The notes: generated by a model from the letters alone, not told the origin. DNA of 64,000 nucleotides from Pedobacter psychroterrae (GCF_004331695.1 NZ_SJSL01000002.1:558001-622000), one strand, 5' to 3'; counted from the first letter of the stretch, positions 1-9,222 are shown. Made by a program: numbers and translations.

Positions 1-1
1 A

Positions 2-2155
2 GAGGCATTTCAAAACGATGGCTTAACACCCGGCGTAAGAGATTATGATGTAAATGGAGCCTGGGATCAAAACAGATATACAGACTGGCAGAAAACGCTA
101 ATTGGCGGGAATGCACTTACTACCAATGCATCTGCCAATGTGAGTGGAGGGAACCACAAATTAAACTTTTTAATAGGAGGTACTTATTATCAGGAAGGAA
201 CGGTTTTTCCTGGTGAATTTGGTTATAGAAGAGCTGGAATGAATACCAGTTTAAATTTTGGCGCAATAGAGGATCGGCTTAATGTAGGTCTCACGCTGAA
301 TTATACAAACACGATGCATGATCTGCTGACTGGCGATCCAACGTCAAACATCCTTTTGGCACCAAATGCTCCAAATCCCTATGATGAAAATGGGAAGTTA
401 AATTGGGAAGATAATACCGTATATAGAAACCCGATGCAATACTTGATGCAGTCAAATGAGAAGGAGACCTACAACCTGATTGCTAATGTATCCGTTCGGT
501 ATCGGATTTTTACAAATCTCTTTCTTAAAGCCTCTCTGGGATACGCTTCTATCACAGGAAGCGAATACCGTAAAACTCCAATGGCTTCAAGATCAACAGC
601 GTTAAATCCAACCTCTTTAAACAGGATAGCTGATTTTTCAAATAACGATAACAATACTTTGATGGCTGAACCTCAATTGACCTATAAGGAAGAAATTGGT
701 CCGGGAACTTTTGACGCCTTGGTTGGATTGACATTTCAAGGAAACATTAACGAGATTCGGTCAATTCGTGCTACGGGTTTTAACAGCGATGAACAATTGA
801 GAAATATCGCTGCTGCTGCTACACTTTCAACATTGGATATGATTTCCTCTCAATATCGTTATACAGCAGTTTTTTCCCGTTTGAATTATCAAATCAATAG
901 CAAGTATTTCCTGAACTTTACCGCTAGAAGGGATGGCTCCAGCAGATTTGGCAGCGGAAAGCAGTTTGCTAATTTCGGAGCAGTGGGGGCAGGCTGGATC
1001 TTCTCAGATGAGCCAATCATAAAGAACAACATCCCTTTTCTCAGTTTCGGTAAACTAAGAGCCAGTTATGGGATAACCGGTAATGATCAAATCCCAAATT
1101 ATGGATACCTGCAATTGTGGAATTCCCTATCTGGTACTTATCAGGGTGTGCCGACTATCCAACCTTTATTAGGCTCTATAGGAAATCCGGATTTTTCATG
1201 GGAAACAAATAGAAAACTAGAGGCGGCTTTACAGTTAGGTTTCATCGAAAATAGAATAAATGTCGAATTATCCTGGTATAGAAATCGCTCTTCAAATCAA
1301 TTAATTGGCGATCCCTTACCACCTAGCACAGGCAGTAGTACCATTACAGCCAATAGGGCAGCTACCGTGGAGAATAGCGGATGGGAATCAGTCTTAGATT
1401 TTAAAGTTGTAGACAATACGCATTGGCAATGGAATGCGGCAATAAATATCACGATCCCTAAAAATAAGTTAGTGTCTTATCCTGGAATAGAAAGCTCATC
1501 CGACGCCTATAACTATATCGTTGGTCAGCCTCTATCAATAAGCCGGGTTTATAATGTCAGGGGAATAAACAGTCAGACTGGCTTATATGATATCGAAGAC
1601 TCGGATAATAATGGGGTATTGAACGATATCGACCGCTATTTACATAAGTTTTCTGGTCAGTATTTTTATGGAGGGGTTCAAAATTCTGTGCGATTCAAAC
1701 AATTCTTGCTGGATTTCCTGGTTTCATTTAGCAAACAAAATTCAACCAATTCCTATTTAAATGGATCCTTTAGTCCAGGGTTTTGGGACTATATCGGGCC
1801 AACAACCAATCAGCCTATTATTGCCTTAAAACGATGGAAGAAGGTAGGTGATCAGACTTCAATTTCAAAGGCAAGCACGATTCCGGCATCCTATACGAAC
1901 TATACCCGGGCAAGATCATCGGGCGGAGAGTCGATACAGGACGCGTCGTTTTTAAGACTAAAAAATATATCAATTCATTACAGCTTACCTAAAAAGTGGC
2001 TTAACCACATTAAAGTGGATGGTGCGAGAATTAGCTTGCAAGGACAAAATGTATTTACCTGGACTAAGTACCTGGGCTTAGATCCTGAAACGCAAAGTAT
2101 GTCTCTTCTGCCACCGCTTAGAACCTTAGCAGTGGGACTAAATATTACTCTTTAA
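2..2155 (+). CDS. SusC/RagA-family TonB-dependent outer-membrane transporter, 3' part
   Basis: The reading frame is open from base 2, so the gene begins before the window and about 718 codons are seen. It encodes the beta-barrel part of a SusC/RagA TonB-dependent receptor, which with its SusD partner imports oligosaccharides, peptides or other ligands across the outer membrane. Family signs are the NVSGGN motif near residue 45 of the visible part, alternating aromatic barrel strands throughout, and a C-terminus ending in the beta-signal-like VGLNITL. The signal peptide, carboxypeptidase-like domain and plug are outside the window. SusD follows after 5 bp, so the pair is one transcription unit. 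Substrate cannot be read from sequence. Confidence 0.95.
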   Translation, partial: EAFQNDGLTPGVRDYDVNGAWDQNRYTDWQKTLIGGNALTTNASANVSGGNHKLNFLIGGTYYQEGTVFPGEFGYRRAGMNTSLNFGAIEDRLNVGLTLNYTNTMHDLLTGDPTSNILLAPNAPNPYDENGKLNWEDNTVYRNPMQYLMQSNEKETYNLIANVSVRYRIFTNLFLKASLGYASITGSEYRKTPMASRSTALNPTSLNRIADFSNNDNNTLMAEPQLTYKEEIGPGTFDALVGLTFQGNINEIRSIRATGFNSDEQLRNIAAAATLSTLDMISSQYRYTAVFSRLNYQINSKYFLNFTARRDGSSRFGSGKQFANFGAVGAGWIFSDEPIIKNNIPFLSFGKLRASYGITGNDQIPNYGYLQLWNSLSGTYQGVPTIQPLLGSIGNPDFSWETNRKLEAALQLGFIENRINVELSWYRNRSSNQLIGDPLPPSTGSSTITANRAATVENSGWESVLDFKVVDNTHWQWNAAINITIPKNKLVSYPGIESSSDAYNYIVGQPLSISRVYNVRGINSQTGLYDIEDSDNNGVLNDIDRYLHKFSGQYFYGGVQNSVRFKQFLLDFLVSFSKQNSTNSYLNGSFSPGFWDYIGPTTNQPIIALKRWKKVGDQTSISKASTIPASYTNYTRARSSGGESIQDASFLRLKNISIHYSLPKKWLNHIKVDGARISLQGQNVFTWTKYLGLDPETQSMSLLPPLRTLAVGLNITL

Positions 2156-2160
2156 TCTAT

Positions 2161-3531
2161 ATGTTTATGAAAATTAAAATATTTTATATTATCAGCCTAT
2201 TATCCGCAAGCTTTTTGCAGATTTCGTGTAAAAAATATCTTGAAATAGACGTTCCAAGGGAAAATTTAACAACTGAAAATGCTTTTGCAAATGACGATCT
2301 GGCATCCGCCGCCATGGCAGGGATCTATAGCAAGATGTCGGTTGGCATGGGAGGCACAAGTGTTCATGTTCTATGCGGATTATCCGCAGATGAATTCAAA
2401 CACTACAGTTTAAATTTGGCAGAGTTTTATGAGAATCAACTCAGCCCAATCAATGCAGGTAATAATTCCATTTTTATAAACTATTATGCTTATGCCTATG
2501 CTGCAAATGCTGTCATGGACGGCATCGGTGCTTCAACAGGCTTAACCCCCTCAGTTCAATCGCAATTAAAGGGGGAAGCTCTTTTTATCCGCGCATTTAG
2601 CCATTTTTACTTAGTCAATCTATTCGGTCCTATACCGCTTCAACTCACGACAGATTATCGTATTAACAGGAAAGGATACAGGTCGACAGTCGAGAAAGTA
2701 TATGAGCAGATTATTCTGGATCTCGAAACTGCAAGTAACTTTCTAACGGATGAGTATTACACAAAAGATAAAGTCAGACCCAATTTAGCTGCGGTACAGG
2801 CGCTTTTAGCAAGGGTATATCTGTTTAAAAAAGATTGGAAAAATGCTGAGAAATATTCATCAATGGTAATAAGCAAATCAACCGTTTACAAATTGAGCAC
2901 CTTGAATGCTGTATTCCTTAAAAATAGTGCGGAAGCAATATGGCAATTATTTCCACCGGTATCCTATGGAAATACAGTAGAAGGAAGTTTCTTTATTTTG
3001 GCTGCTACCCCTACCAATGTATCACTTCAGGATAATTTTGTCTCAAATGCTTTTGAGGCTAATGATAAGAGAAGGACTTCATGGATTGGAAGCTATACCA
3101 ATAAAAACCTGACCTATTATTTTCCCAATAAGTATAAAATCCGGCTCTCACCTGAGGTCTCTGAGTATTCTATGGTTTTGCGTCTCTCCGAACAATATTT
3201 AATCAGGGCCGAAGCCAGGGCTCAGCAATCAGATCTGTCGAATGCAATCGATGATCTTGACATGATTAGAGACCGGGCCGGATTGCCATTAATAAAAGCG
3301 ACCAGTCCGGGAATAAGCCAGCAGGATCTTTTGACTGCAATTCAAAAAGAACGCAGGGTCGAATTATTTTCGGAATGGGGACACCGATGGCTCGATTTGA
3401 AAAGGACAGGGACTGCAGGTGACATTCTGCAACAAATAAAGCCTCATTGGCAGAATACAGACGTATTATATCCCATTCCGTACAACGAAACCAGTAGAAA
3501 CCCTAATGTTACACAAAATGAAGGCTATTAA
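2161..3531 (+). CDS. SusD/RagB-family nutrient-binding lipoprotein
   Basis: This 456-residue protein is the surface lipoprotein partner of the preceding SusC. The N-terminus has a hydrophobic segment followed by a lipobox-like LQISC with the lipidated Cys at residue 23. Two Met codons (residues 1 and 3) are possible starts. The mature N-terminus has the usual SusD pattern (KKYLEID...), then TPR-like helices with the FIRAFSHFYLVNLFG motif near residue 145, and the typical ERRVELFSEWGHRWLDLKR stretch near residue 400. Length is normal for a small SusD. Its stop overlaps the longest reading of the next gene, supporting co-transcription. The ligand is unknown. Confidence 0.95.
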   Translation: MFMKIKIFYIISLLSASFLQISCKKYLEIDVPRENLTTENAFANDDLASAAMAGIYSKMSVGMGGTSVHVLCGLSADEFKHYSLNLAEFYENQLSPINAGNNSIFINYYAYAYAANAVMDGIGASTGLTPSVQSQLKGEALFIRAFSHFYLVNLFGPIPLQLTTDYRINRKGYRSTVEKVYEQIILDLETASNFLTDEYYTKDKVRPNLAAVQALLARVYLFKKDWKNAEKYSSMVISKSTVYKLSTLNAVFLKNSAEAIWQLFPPVSYGNTVEGSFFILAATPTNVSLQDNFVSNAFEANDKRRTSWIGSYTNKNLTYYFPNKYKIRLSPEVSEYSMVLRLSEQYLIRAEARAQQSDLSNAIDDLDMIRDRAGLPLIKATSPGISQQDLLTAIQKERRVELFSEWGHRWLDLKRTGTAGDILQQIKPHWQNTDVLYPIPYNETSRNPNVTQNEGY

Positions 3532-5059
3532 GAGTGCTATGAGAAGATTAATAAACTATTGTTTAATGGTCCCATTACTAAGTCCATTTTTGGCAAATGC
3601 CCAAGAAAGAACTGTTGATAAGCCTGTTATTTCAGGTGAATTTAATTACCAAAAGAAAAAAATCCCTAAAGAAGTGATGTTCTGGACTTTTCCAAAGAAC
3701 AATTTCTGGGACAGATCAGTTGATTATAGTGTAAAAATTGGCCTCCAAAATCATTTCAAATTTCAATTTGAGGGAATAAAGCAACCGATGTTATATGCTT
3801 TAAAGCTAATTGATGCTGTAGATGGTAAGAAAAAGGTATTGAGTTTAGGGGATTTTTACGTTGAATCAAATGACAACGTTCAGGTAAAGATTTTTGATAG
3901 AGAGATCAGGTATAATTATAATGGAAAGAAAGATTCGCTAGTCTTTTCCGGAGAAGGGGCAGAGAAGTACAATCTAATCGAAGCGCTAACTAAAGATAAG
4001 TTTTTATATGTTAAAGCATTAGGTGCTTACCCTAAGCAGAACATAACTTCCTTAAGCGGTATAGATTCTTGTATTAAATATTTGGTTGACAAAACGATCT
4101 ATTTTTCAGAAAGAAAAAAGAACTTAATTGACAATTATCCCGGTGTTTCTCCCATTATGAAGAAGATTATTAATTATCAATATGGACATTATGACACCCT
4201 TCTCGGGGGTAGAATCATCTACGTTTATAATTTGTATGACGCGCAACCAGCTTTTCAAAAAAGAATCAAAGAATACTATCTGAGTATATTTGGCGAACCG
4301 GAGCAACCAGAAGTTGAAGCTCTTTTAAGCCCCTCGTATTATCAGTCCATCCAGGCACTTCTTAAAAGGACTGAGTTTATGAAGAGCGACGATGGGAGTG
4401 TTAGTTTGGAAGAACATTATAACCTGCTTAAAACTACCTATTCAGGTTTGATAAGAGAAAGAATGTTAATGGAATTATTTATGGGTGGTTATGGCACATA
4501 TGAGCTTGCTAATATTGCAACAAGTTATGATGCCGTTTTATTGGACGCTGCTAAATATTTGGTTTCGACAGAAGGCCGGCGCATTGTCGCGCTGAAAACG
4601 ACCTTTAAAAAAGGAACTCCGCTTTTTAATGCTGATTTTATGGGACTGGATGGCAAATCTTTTAATACGGAATCGCTGAAAGGCAAAGTGTTTCTTTTTG
4701 ATATGTGGGGATTGGGCTGTTCTGTTTGCGCAGCATTTCACGACCGGTTCGAAAAAGAATCATGGCCCGACTTAAAAAAGCATACAAACTTCGTTATGTT
4801 ATCTGTATTTAGCGGAAAAACAATGGACAGCTGGAAAAAAGGTATGGATAGCAAATTGTATACCTCTCCTGATTATCTGAATTTATCTAACATACCTCAT
4901 GGAAGTAGAGACCATCCATTTATGAAACACTATAACATCATCGGAGCTCCATTTATCATGCTTGTAGATAAGCAAGGTAAGATCGTCACAAAGATTAGCC
5001 CCAATATGCCGTCAAAAGAACTGCAAATGTTAATTGAAACCGAGCTAAACAAACCATAA
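3506..5059 (+). CDS. TlpA-like thioredoxin-fold protein with long N-terminal domain
   Basis: Up to 517 residues. The first Met at 3506 lies inside the SusD gene; Met codons at 3518 and 3539 are equally possible, and 3539, just after the SusD stop, would give a normal signal peptide (hydrophobic LMVPLLSPFLANA then Gln). Residues 35-370 form a poorly conserved domain, as in Bacteroidota DUF4369-TlpA proteins. Residues about 375-515 are thioredoxin-like, with the redox motif CSVC at about 405-408 in a WGLGCSVC context rather than the usual WCxxC. The cis-Pro region is visible as GAPFIML near 475. Probably a periplasmic thiol-disulfide protein expressed with the SusCD pair; its redox partner is unknown. 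Confidence 0.85.
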   Translation: MLHKMKAIKSAMRRLINYCLMVPLLSPFLANAQERTVDKPVISGEFNYQKKKIPKEVMFWTFPKNNFWDRSVDYSVKIGLQNHFKFQFEGIKQPMLYALKLIDAVDGKKKVLSLGDFYVESNDNVQVKIFDREIRYNYNGKKDSLVFSGEGAEKYNLIEALTKDKFLYVKALGAYPKQNITSLSGIDSCIKYLVDKTIYFSERKKNLIDNYPGVSPIMKKIINYQYGHYDTLLGGRIIYVYNLYDAQPAFQKRIKEYYLSIFGEPEQPEVEALLSPSYYQSIQALLKRTEFMKSDDGSVSLEEHYNLLKTTYSGLIRERMLMELFMGGYGTYELANIATSYDAVLLDAAKYLVSTEGRRIVALKTTFKKGTPLFNADFMGLDGKSFNTESLKGKVFLFDMWGLGCSVCAAFHDRFEKESWPDLKKHTNFVMLSVFSGKTMDSWKKGMDSKLYTSPDYLNLSNIPHGSRDHPFMKHYNIIGAPFIMLVDKQGKIVTKISPNMPSKELQMLIETELNKP

Positions 5060-5065
5060 TCCTTG

Positions 5066-6112
5066 TCACCTGCTATGATAAGATAAGACATGATTTCCAT
5101 AGATGGCAAATATGTACTCTCCTCTGACTTTAAAATCCCGAAGCCTCGTATTTTTATACCTGGGCAGATAAAAGCTATGTACATATTTGCCATTTTTAAG
5201 CAAGTAAATATCAATCGATTCATTTTTTAAATAAGTACTCTTTGACTCATTGTCTGACCTGAGGTAGGAATGAATGTACACATAATCTTCATCTGTTGTA
5301 ATGCTCCTGTTAACAGTCTCCAAGGGGGCAATCAAGTTTCGGCTTTTAATGAGTATGCCGTTTACAAATTTGTCCTTGTATGCTCCAAATTTTATTTTCG
5401 CAGACCGGACTGTATCAATGGTTTTGGCATTATAAACTAAATTTAAGTTTGTATCCAGACATAAGAACTCACCTCTATGAAAGAACAGGTAAAAAATTCT
5501 AGAATGTTTTTTGTCATAATGAATTTTACCATCCGTACTGAAAAAGCCGTCAATCTGTTTTGGTAATATAAACTTTCGTTCAGTTTTTGCCTCTGCAGAA
5601 AGCCTAACTTTACTAAGCTCCGTTTGTCTTTGTCCTTGATCAATACTAAAGTTCCGTACTACAACTGAATTTTGAGAAAAGCCTTTTACCGCATCAAAAA
5701 TAAGTGGAGACAGGTTATAATTCTTTGCATAATGGTTTGACCAAACAGATAGATCTCCCAGCTTGTTTGTAGCATACATAATAGAATCTAACCGATCAAA
5801 ATACATGCTCTTAGATCCCAGTTTAAATCCATCTGACGGTGTAAATTGAATTGGCTTAGGCTGTTGAAGACTATATTGGGTTTTTAAAAGGACCATTGGG
5901 TTTTGATGATCTAAAAACCAGATGTCATTCAATGGCTCCCATAAAAAGCTAAACTTTTTATCGGGAAATGTATAGGTGTTCAATATTTCCAATTTTGGTT
6001 GAACTATTCTTCTTTTGAAGCCAGTAGCTGAGTTTTGTTTGCTTGAGAACAATACATAGAAAGCAATTATGCACATTAACAGGATTGAGGATGTATAAAT
6101 GATTTTCTTCAT
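5066..6112 (-). CDS. Probable membrane-anchored beta-propeller-like protein
   Basis: A 348-residue protein with one N-terminal hydrophobic segment (residues about 4-22) and the rest outside the cytoplasm. The body has repeated strands and a C-terminal FYLPRY...RDFKVRGEYIFAIYG pattern that resembles Bacteroidota 6-bladed TolB/BF3164-like propeller proteins. The family match is inferred from pattern memory and no catalytic residues are evident. It converges on the SusCD-TlpA operon, with only 6 bp between stops, and lies downstream of the DUF6520-like peptide and MauE genes on the same strand. This small cluster is seen repeatedly in Bacteroidota; the job of the propeller protein is unknown. 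Confidence 0.7.
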   Translation of the reverse strand: MKKIIYTSSILLMCIIAFYVLFSSKQNSATGFKRRIVQPKLEILNTYTFPDKKFSFLWEPLNDIWFLDHQNPMVLLKTQYSLQQPKPIQFTPSDGFKLGSKSMYFDRLDSIMYATNKLGDLSVWSNHYAKNYNLSPLIFDAVKGFSQNSVVVRNFSIDQGQRQTELSKVRLSAEAKTERKFILPKQIDGFFSTDGKIHYDKKHSRIFYLFFHRGEFLCLDTNLNLVYNAKTIDTVRSAKIKFGAYKDKFVNGILIKSRNLIAPLETVNRSITTDEDYVYIHSYLRSDNESKSTYLKNESIDIYLLKNGKYVHSFYLPRYKNTRLRDFKVRGEYIFAIYGNHVLSYHSR

Positions 6113-6126
6113 GGAATTACAAATAG

Positions 6127-6155
6127 TAGAAGCTACCCCTAAAGGATAGCTTCTA
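6127..6155 (-). promoter_or_regulatory. Intergenic hairpin between the small peptide gene and the propeller gene
   Basis: A perfect 9-bp inverted repeat (TAGAAGCTA / TAGCTTCTA) with an 11-nt loop that can pair further (CCT/AGG). It sits in the 50-bp gap between two same-strand genes. There is no U-tract after it on the minus strand, so an mRNA-processing or attenuating hairpin is more likely than a full terminator. Confidence 0.45.
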
Positions 6156-6162
6156 GGTTTAC

Positions 6163-6390
6163 TTACTGATCATACCTCTGAAGAGAGTTTTCATACAAAT
6201 CTGTTGGATCAACGGCTTCTGTTTCTCCTTCAGGAATTACCTGTTCACCGATTTCTGAACATAGCTGATCAACCCCAGTCTCGCAGTTGTACTCTTGATA
6301 GGGAAATGTAGTTCCAGTAGAGTTTTGTGCAATTGCCCCGCCTACGGCTACCGTAGCTAAAAGGGCTAATGTTAAAAATTGTTTTTTCAC
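6163..6390 (-). CDS. Small secreted DUF6520-like protein
   Basis: The most likely start is a GTG at 6390, giving 75 residues that begin VKKQFLTLALL, a clear signal peptide ending near AIAQ. The frame stays open upstream to an ATG at 6465, but that adds a charged segment before the signal peptide and is unlikely. The mature part is short, acidic and contains two Cys. Short secreted proteins of this shape, placed between a MauE/DoxX gene and a propeller or TlpA gene, are annotated as DUF6520 in Bacteroidota. That context supports the call; the function is unknown. Confidence 0.65.
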   Translation of the reverse strand: MKKQFLTLALLATVAVGGAIAQNSTGTTFPYQEYNCETGVDQLCSEIGEQVIPEGETEAVDPTDLYENSLQRYDQ

Positions 6391-6475
6391 GTTTATAGTG
6401 TTTAAATTATTTTGCCTACTCTTTGGTTCACGGGTTTTCGGCGTCTCCCGATTCAAATTGGCCAATGAATAATTT

Positions 6476-6958
6476 TTAGCGCTCTTGTGCTCTATTTTTC
6501 TCTTCTATTTTAGTTTTCAACACAATTCCAATTATAGCTAGCACTACAAACACGATATTAAAAATCAGGTGCTCCTTCCAGCCCATCTTTTCCAGTATGC
6601 CTCCGCAACTGCAGGGCACCGTATCACTGAACTTCAGGATGGCATAGATGTAAGCGGTAAAAAGACTCATCAATGCCAGTGAAGCATACAAACCTAGCAG
6701 TCTCATCCAGCCTGCAAACAGCATGATGGAGATGACAATTTCAAGGGAGGGGATCATCCAGGCAAGAATGGAGGCAAAATCTGTGATGATCGGAGATTTA
6801 CTCATCTGAAGTAGAAATTTGTCATACTCCATTAGCTTGCTTGCAGCTGCGTACAGGAATAATAAACCAAATACTCTACATATGCCATGTAGGAAGACTT
6901 GAGTTAGCCTTGTTGGGTTGTTTTGTTGTCGCGATATGCGTGTATCCGTAGTGCTCAT
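6476..6958 (-). CDS. MauE/DoxX-family redox-associated membrane protein
   Basis: 160 residues with four hydrophobic helices (about 28-45, 60-80, 88-108, 135-152). The loop after helix 3 has the family hallmark VPCSCGGILEKMGW around residues 115-130, with a redox-active-looking Cys-Ser-Cys. MauE/DoxX proteins of Bacteroidota are thought to help periplasmic disulfide or electron transfer. It is first of three same-strand genes (MauE, DUF6520-like, propeller). The nearby TlpA-like protein on the opposite strand is a possible partner, which is inference only. Confidence 0.85.
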   Translation of the reverse strand: MSTTDTRISRQQNNPTRLTQVFLHGICRVFGLLFLYAAASKLMEYDKFLLQMSKSPIITDFASILAWMIPSLEIVISIMLFAGWMRLLGLYASLALMSLFTAYIYAILKFSDTVPCSCGGILEKMGWKEHLIFNIVFVVLAIIGIVLKTKIEEKNRAQER

Positions 6959-7062
6959 GGCATTGTTTTATACCCAAAAGTACACTCAGAGACACACTGC
7001 CGTGAGCAATGTAATTGCATTTTCCTTGCAAACAGGATTGCTTTTTAAAAAGGGCCTAAAGC

Positions 7063-7662
7063 TTACTTCCTGATTTTCTTTAGCTGATTCTCATAACCCT
7101 GCCGGGTCAGGACTACATGTGTAGCTTTAATGCTGTTGCTGGCAATCTTTGCAAAAAGTGGTTTTTTTGCCTCAAACTGCCGAACCCTTTCCAATGGAGG
7201 CTTGTTGAGCAATTGGATGTGCTCACGATAATAACGCTGTTGAAACCTGGCCAATTGATCCAGCTTTTGCCTTACTACATGATGTCGCTCCATCAGCCAA
7301 TAAAGATCCGGGTATCGGATGGAGATAAATTCCCCGGCTTCCAGCGCCTGTACGTAGTCGATGCGCTGATCTTTATCGAGTAAACTCACGGTATCCAGTA
7401 TGAATTCTTTCTTTTTCCAGACCTGTCTGCCGCAATTTTCCTTTCTATCTTCGCAAAAGTAATAGCTGTGTACGACTGCCGAGACGGAAAGCCACAAACG
7501 ACCCTGCTCAAATCCACCAGGCGATTCCAGCACTTGTCTGGAGAGGACCTGATGATACGCGCATAAATTGTACAAGTCAATTTTTAAACTTTGCAGTTCG
7601 GTCTCATGACCCGCGAAATGAGGGAGGACGTGTAATACAATAATTTCGGCTATCCTGTCCAT
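7063..7662 (-). CDS. Hypothetical protein, possibly a diverged Crp/Fnr-like protein
   Basis: 199 residues, mostly helical in appearance, with no signal peptide. The C-terminal part (ARFQQRYYREHIQLL ... near 140-199, ending with a Lys/Arg-rich tail) is faintly like the helical and HTH end of Crp/Fnr regulators of Bacteroidota, where LTRIRK-type ends are common. The N-terminal part does not show a clear cyclic-nucleotide-binding pattern. Sixteen bases separate it from the gene upstream on the same strand, so the two probably share a transcript. I do not recognise it with confidence. Confidence 0.5.
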   Translation of the reverse strand: MDRIAEIIVLHVLPHFAGHETELQSLKIDLYNLCAYHQVLSRQVLESPGGFEQGRLWLSVSAVVHSYYFCEDRKENCGRQVWKKKEFILDTVSLLDKDQRIDYVQALEAGEFISIRYPDLYWLMERHHVVRQKLDQLARFQQRYYREHIQLLNKPPLERVRQFEAKKPLFAKIASNSIKATHVVLTRQGYENQLKKIRK

Positions 7663-7678
7663 CTAATTATATGTTTGT

Positions 7679-8017
7679 TCATTCCAGGTGCTTCTTGCGT
7701 GCCAGTTCTTTGAGCAATTCCTGTCTTCTCGATTCACATAGCAATGCGTTGTCCCGCGCTGCCAGGTGTGCAGCCACTTCCTTATTCCCCGCTTTGGCCA
7801 ACATAGATAGCTGCTGGTCCGGATATTGGTCTTCACAGGTACAATTCCCCCGTGGTACAATACTAACCAGCGCAAACAGCAGCAAAACCCACAGAAATAA
7901 GTATGGGTCCAGGTGTTTTAATATGGGGTTGTGCCGATACCAAATGGCTAGCCGCATCCATCTGCCATATTTCTTGCATGGTAGGATACCATCTTTAGGT
8001 GGAAGACTGACTTTCAT
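7679..8017 (-). CDS. Small hypothetical protein with one membrane segment
   Basis: 112 residues: a basic N-terminus, one hydrophobic segment at about residues 40-55, a CTCED motif after it, then a charged helical tail. It precedes the 199-residue gene on the same strand by 16 bp. Overlapping frames on the other strand are similar in length, but this one begins with ATG and keeps the spacing expected of an operon. No family recognised. Confidence 0.45.
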   Translation of the reverse strand: MKVSLPPKDGILPCKKYGRWMRLAIWYRHNPILKHLDPYLFLWVLLLFALVSIVPRGNCTCEDQYPDQQLSMLAKAGNKEVAAHLAARDNALLCESRRQELLKELARKKHLE

Positions 8018-8168
8018 ATGCTTGGTGTTTTTACCAAAGTAAAGTGTTTAAGCTACGCTTCAAAGCACAATCTGTATAGTTGGAATGAAGTGGCAGGTTT
8101 TTGGCAACGAATAGCCAACTTTTTTCTAAAACCTCATAAATGTGTGGTTATGAGATGATTGGTTTAGC

Positions 8169-8176
8169 TAAATTTG
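8169..8176 (+). promoter_or_regulatory. Candidate -7 promoter element of the LytTR gene
   Basis: TAAATTTG matches the Bacteroidota -7 consensus TAnnTTTG and lies 18 bp before the ATG of the LytTR gene. No good -33 element was seen, so this is a weak call. Confidence 0.35.
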
Positions 8177-8194
8177 ATAAGATAAATCCCTGAT

Positions 8195-9052
8195 ATGAAA
8201 GCAAACGACCCAGACAAGCCGATTAAAAAAACCTTAAACTATCTTTCCATGTACATGGTCGCACTCGTTGTAATGTTATTTGCATTGGTGATGGTTTTTC
8301 CCGTGGAGGAAACCAGGCAGTCAGGGATGACCAGCACCTGGGTTTACATGCCATTTTTAGGCATGGCTGCAATCTCAGTAATTTGGCTCATGATGGTGGA
8401 TTACATTACGATAATACTTGATCGAAAAATCAGATGGGAAGAGGAGTTTGTCAAAAGAGCGATTTACCAGCTCATATTTGGCTGGGCACTTCCAGTCATT
8501 GTTTCATTTTTTGTGGGAAAGTGCTACTTCGGATGGATCGGTGTCGATATAATGAAAACCTTATTTTCTCCGCATTTGTCTATCACCATGTTGGGTTTTA
8601 CGCTGCTCATCAATTTCGGCTATCTATTCTACTATTTACTTTACTTTTTTCGTGTCGGCGTTCACTTGGCTGGAAAGCTGGATAAAGGACAAGCTTATCC
8701 CGATGAATTAATCTTCCGGCAGAGCGGAAGGGAGGTAAAATTCAACGCTGCGGAAATTGCCTATGTGTTTGTCCGTGGCAAGCAAACGACAATACAAACT
8801 CACGATGGGGAGCCGGTCTCTTTAAAATTAGTTCCGCTAAAAAATGTGCGAAATCTATTAGGTCCCCCGGATTTTTGCCAGGTGAATAAGTCCTACATAA
8901 TTTCCCGCAAGGCATATATCAAACACCGAAGACAGGACCGTGGACTACGGCTGTACCTTCTTCCTGAAGCAAGTGAACCAGTAGTAGTTGGCAGGCACAA
9001 GGTGGGTATGGTATTGGATTTTATAAAAACTTGCCAGCTTACGTTTATCTAA
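8195..9052 (+). CDS. Membrane-anchored LytTR-family DNA-binding regulator
   Basis: 285 residues. The N-terminal half has four hydrophobic segments (about 22-38, 53-70, 95-112, 128-150) and the C-terminal ~100 residues are a LytTR DNA-binding domain: basic patches near FVRGKQTTIQTHDG and VNKSYIISRKAYIKHRR, and a final VGRHKVGMVLDF strand-helix. There is no receiver domain. Such integral-membrane LytTR proteins are common in Bacteroidota and may bind DNA from the membrane. It stands alone on the plus strand; the inducing signal is unknown. Confidence 0.8.
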   Translation: MKANDPDKPIKKTLNYLSMYMVALVVMLFALVMVFPVEETRQSGMTSTWVYMPFLGMAAISVIWLMMVDYITIILDRKIRWEEEFVKRAIYQLIFGWALPVIVSFFVGKCYFGWIGVDIMKTLFSPHLSITMLGFTLLINFGYLFYYLLYFFRVGVHLAGKLDKGQAYPDELIFRQSGREVKFNAAEIAYVFVRGKQTTIQTHDGEPVSLKLVPLKNVRNLLGPPDFCQVNKSYIISRKAYIKHRRQDRGLRLYLLPEASEPVVVGRHKVGMVLDFIKTCQLTFI

Positions 9053-9136
9053 ATTTAACTAATCTTTCTTATAGCTGTATGCTGTTTGTGTTCCATCTGT
9101 GTAGGTTCTGACTGCGGATGAGCAGCGGAAGATCTC

Positions 9137-9222
9137 CGGGCCAGCTTCGGCTCAGCAGCGGGTTTTTCCGAACCTGAGCCGAACCTGAGCCGAAGCTGGC
9201 CCGAAGCTGGTCCGAAGCTGAA
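9137..9222. repeat. GC-rich 11-bp tandem repeat cluster with 19-bp inverted repeat
   Basis: Five consecutive 11-bp units occupy 9168-9222: CCGAACCTGAG twice, then CCGAAGCTGGC, CCGAAGCTGGT and CCGAAGCTGAA. A 19-bp arm at 9137-9155 is the perfect reverse complement of 9185-9203 inside the array, so transcripts would fold into a long hairpin with a 29-nt loop. The block is much more GC-rich than its surroundings and lies after the LytTR stop. It may be a transcription end or RNA-stabilising REP-like element. Confidence 0.75.

Noticed and set aside
7671..8042. Plus-strand open frame of 123 codons opposite two small minus-strand genes
   Set aside because: It mirrors the minus-strand genes, has no family look, and is rich in Cys/Ser/Arg as shadows usually are.
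9137..9222. CRISPR array
   Set aside because: Repeat units are 11 bp with no spacers between and no cas genes in the window.
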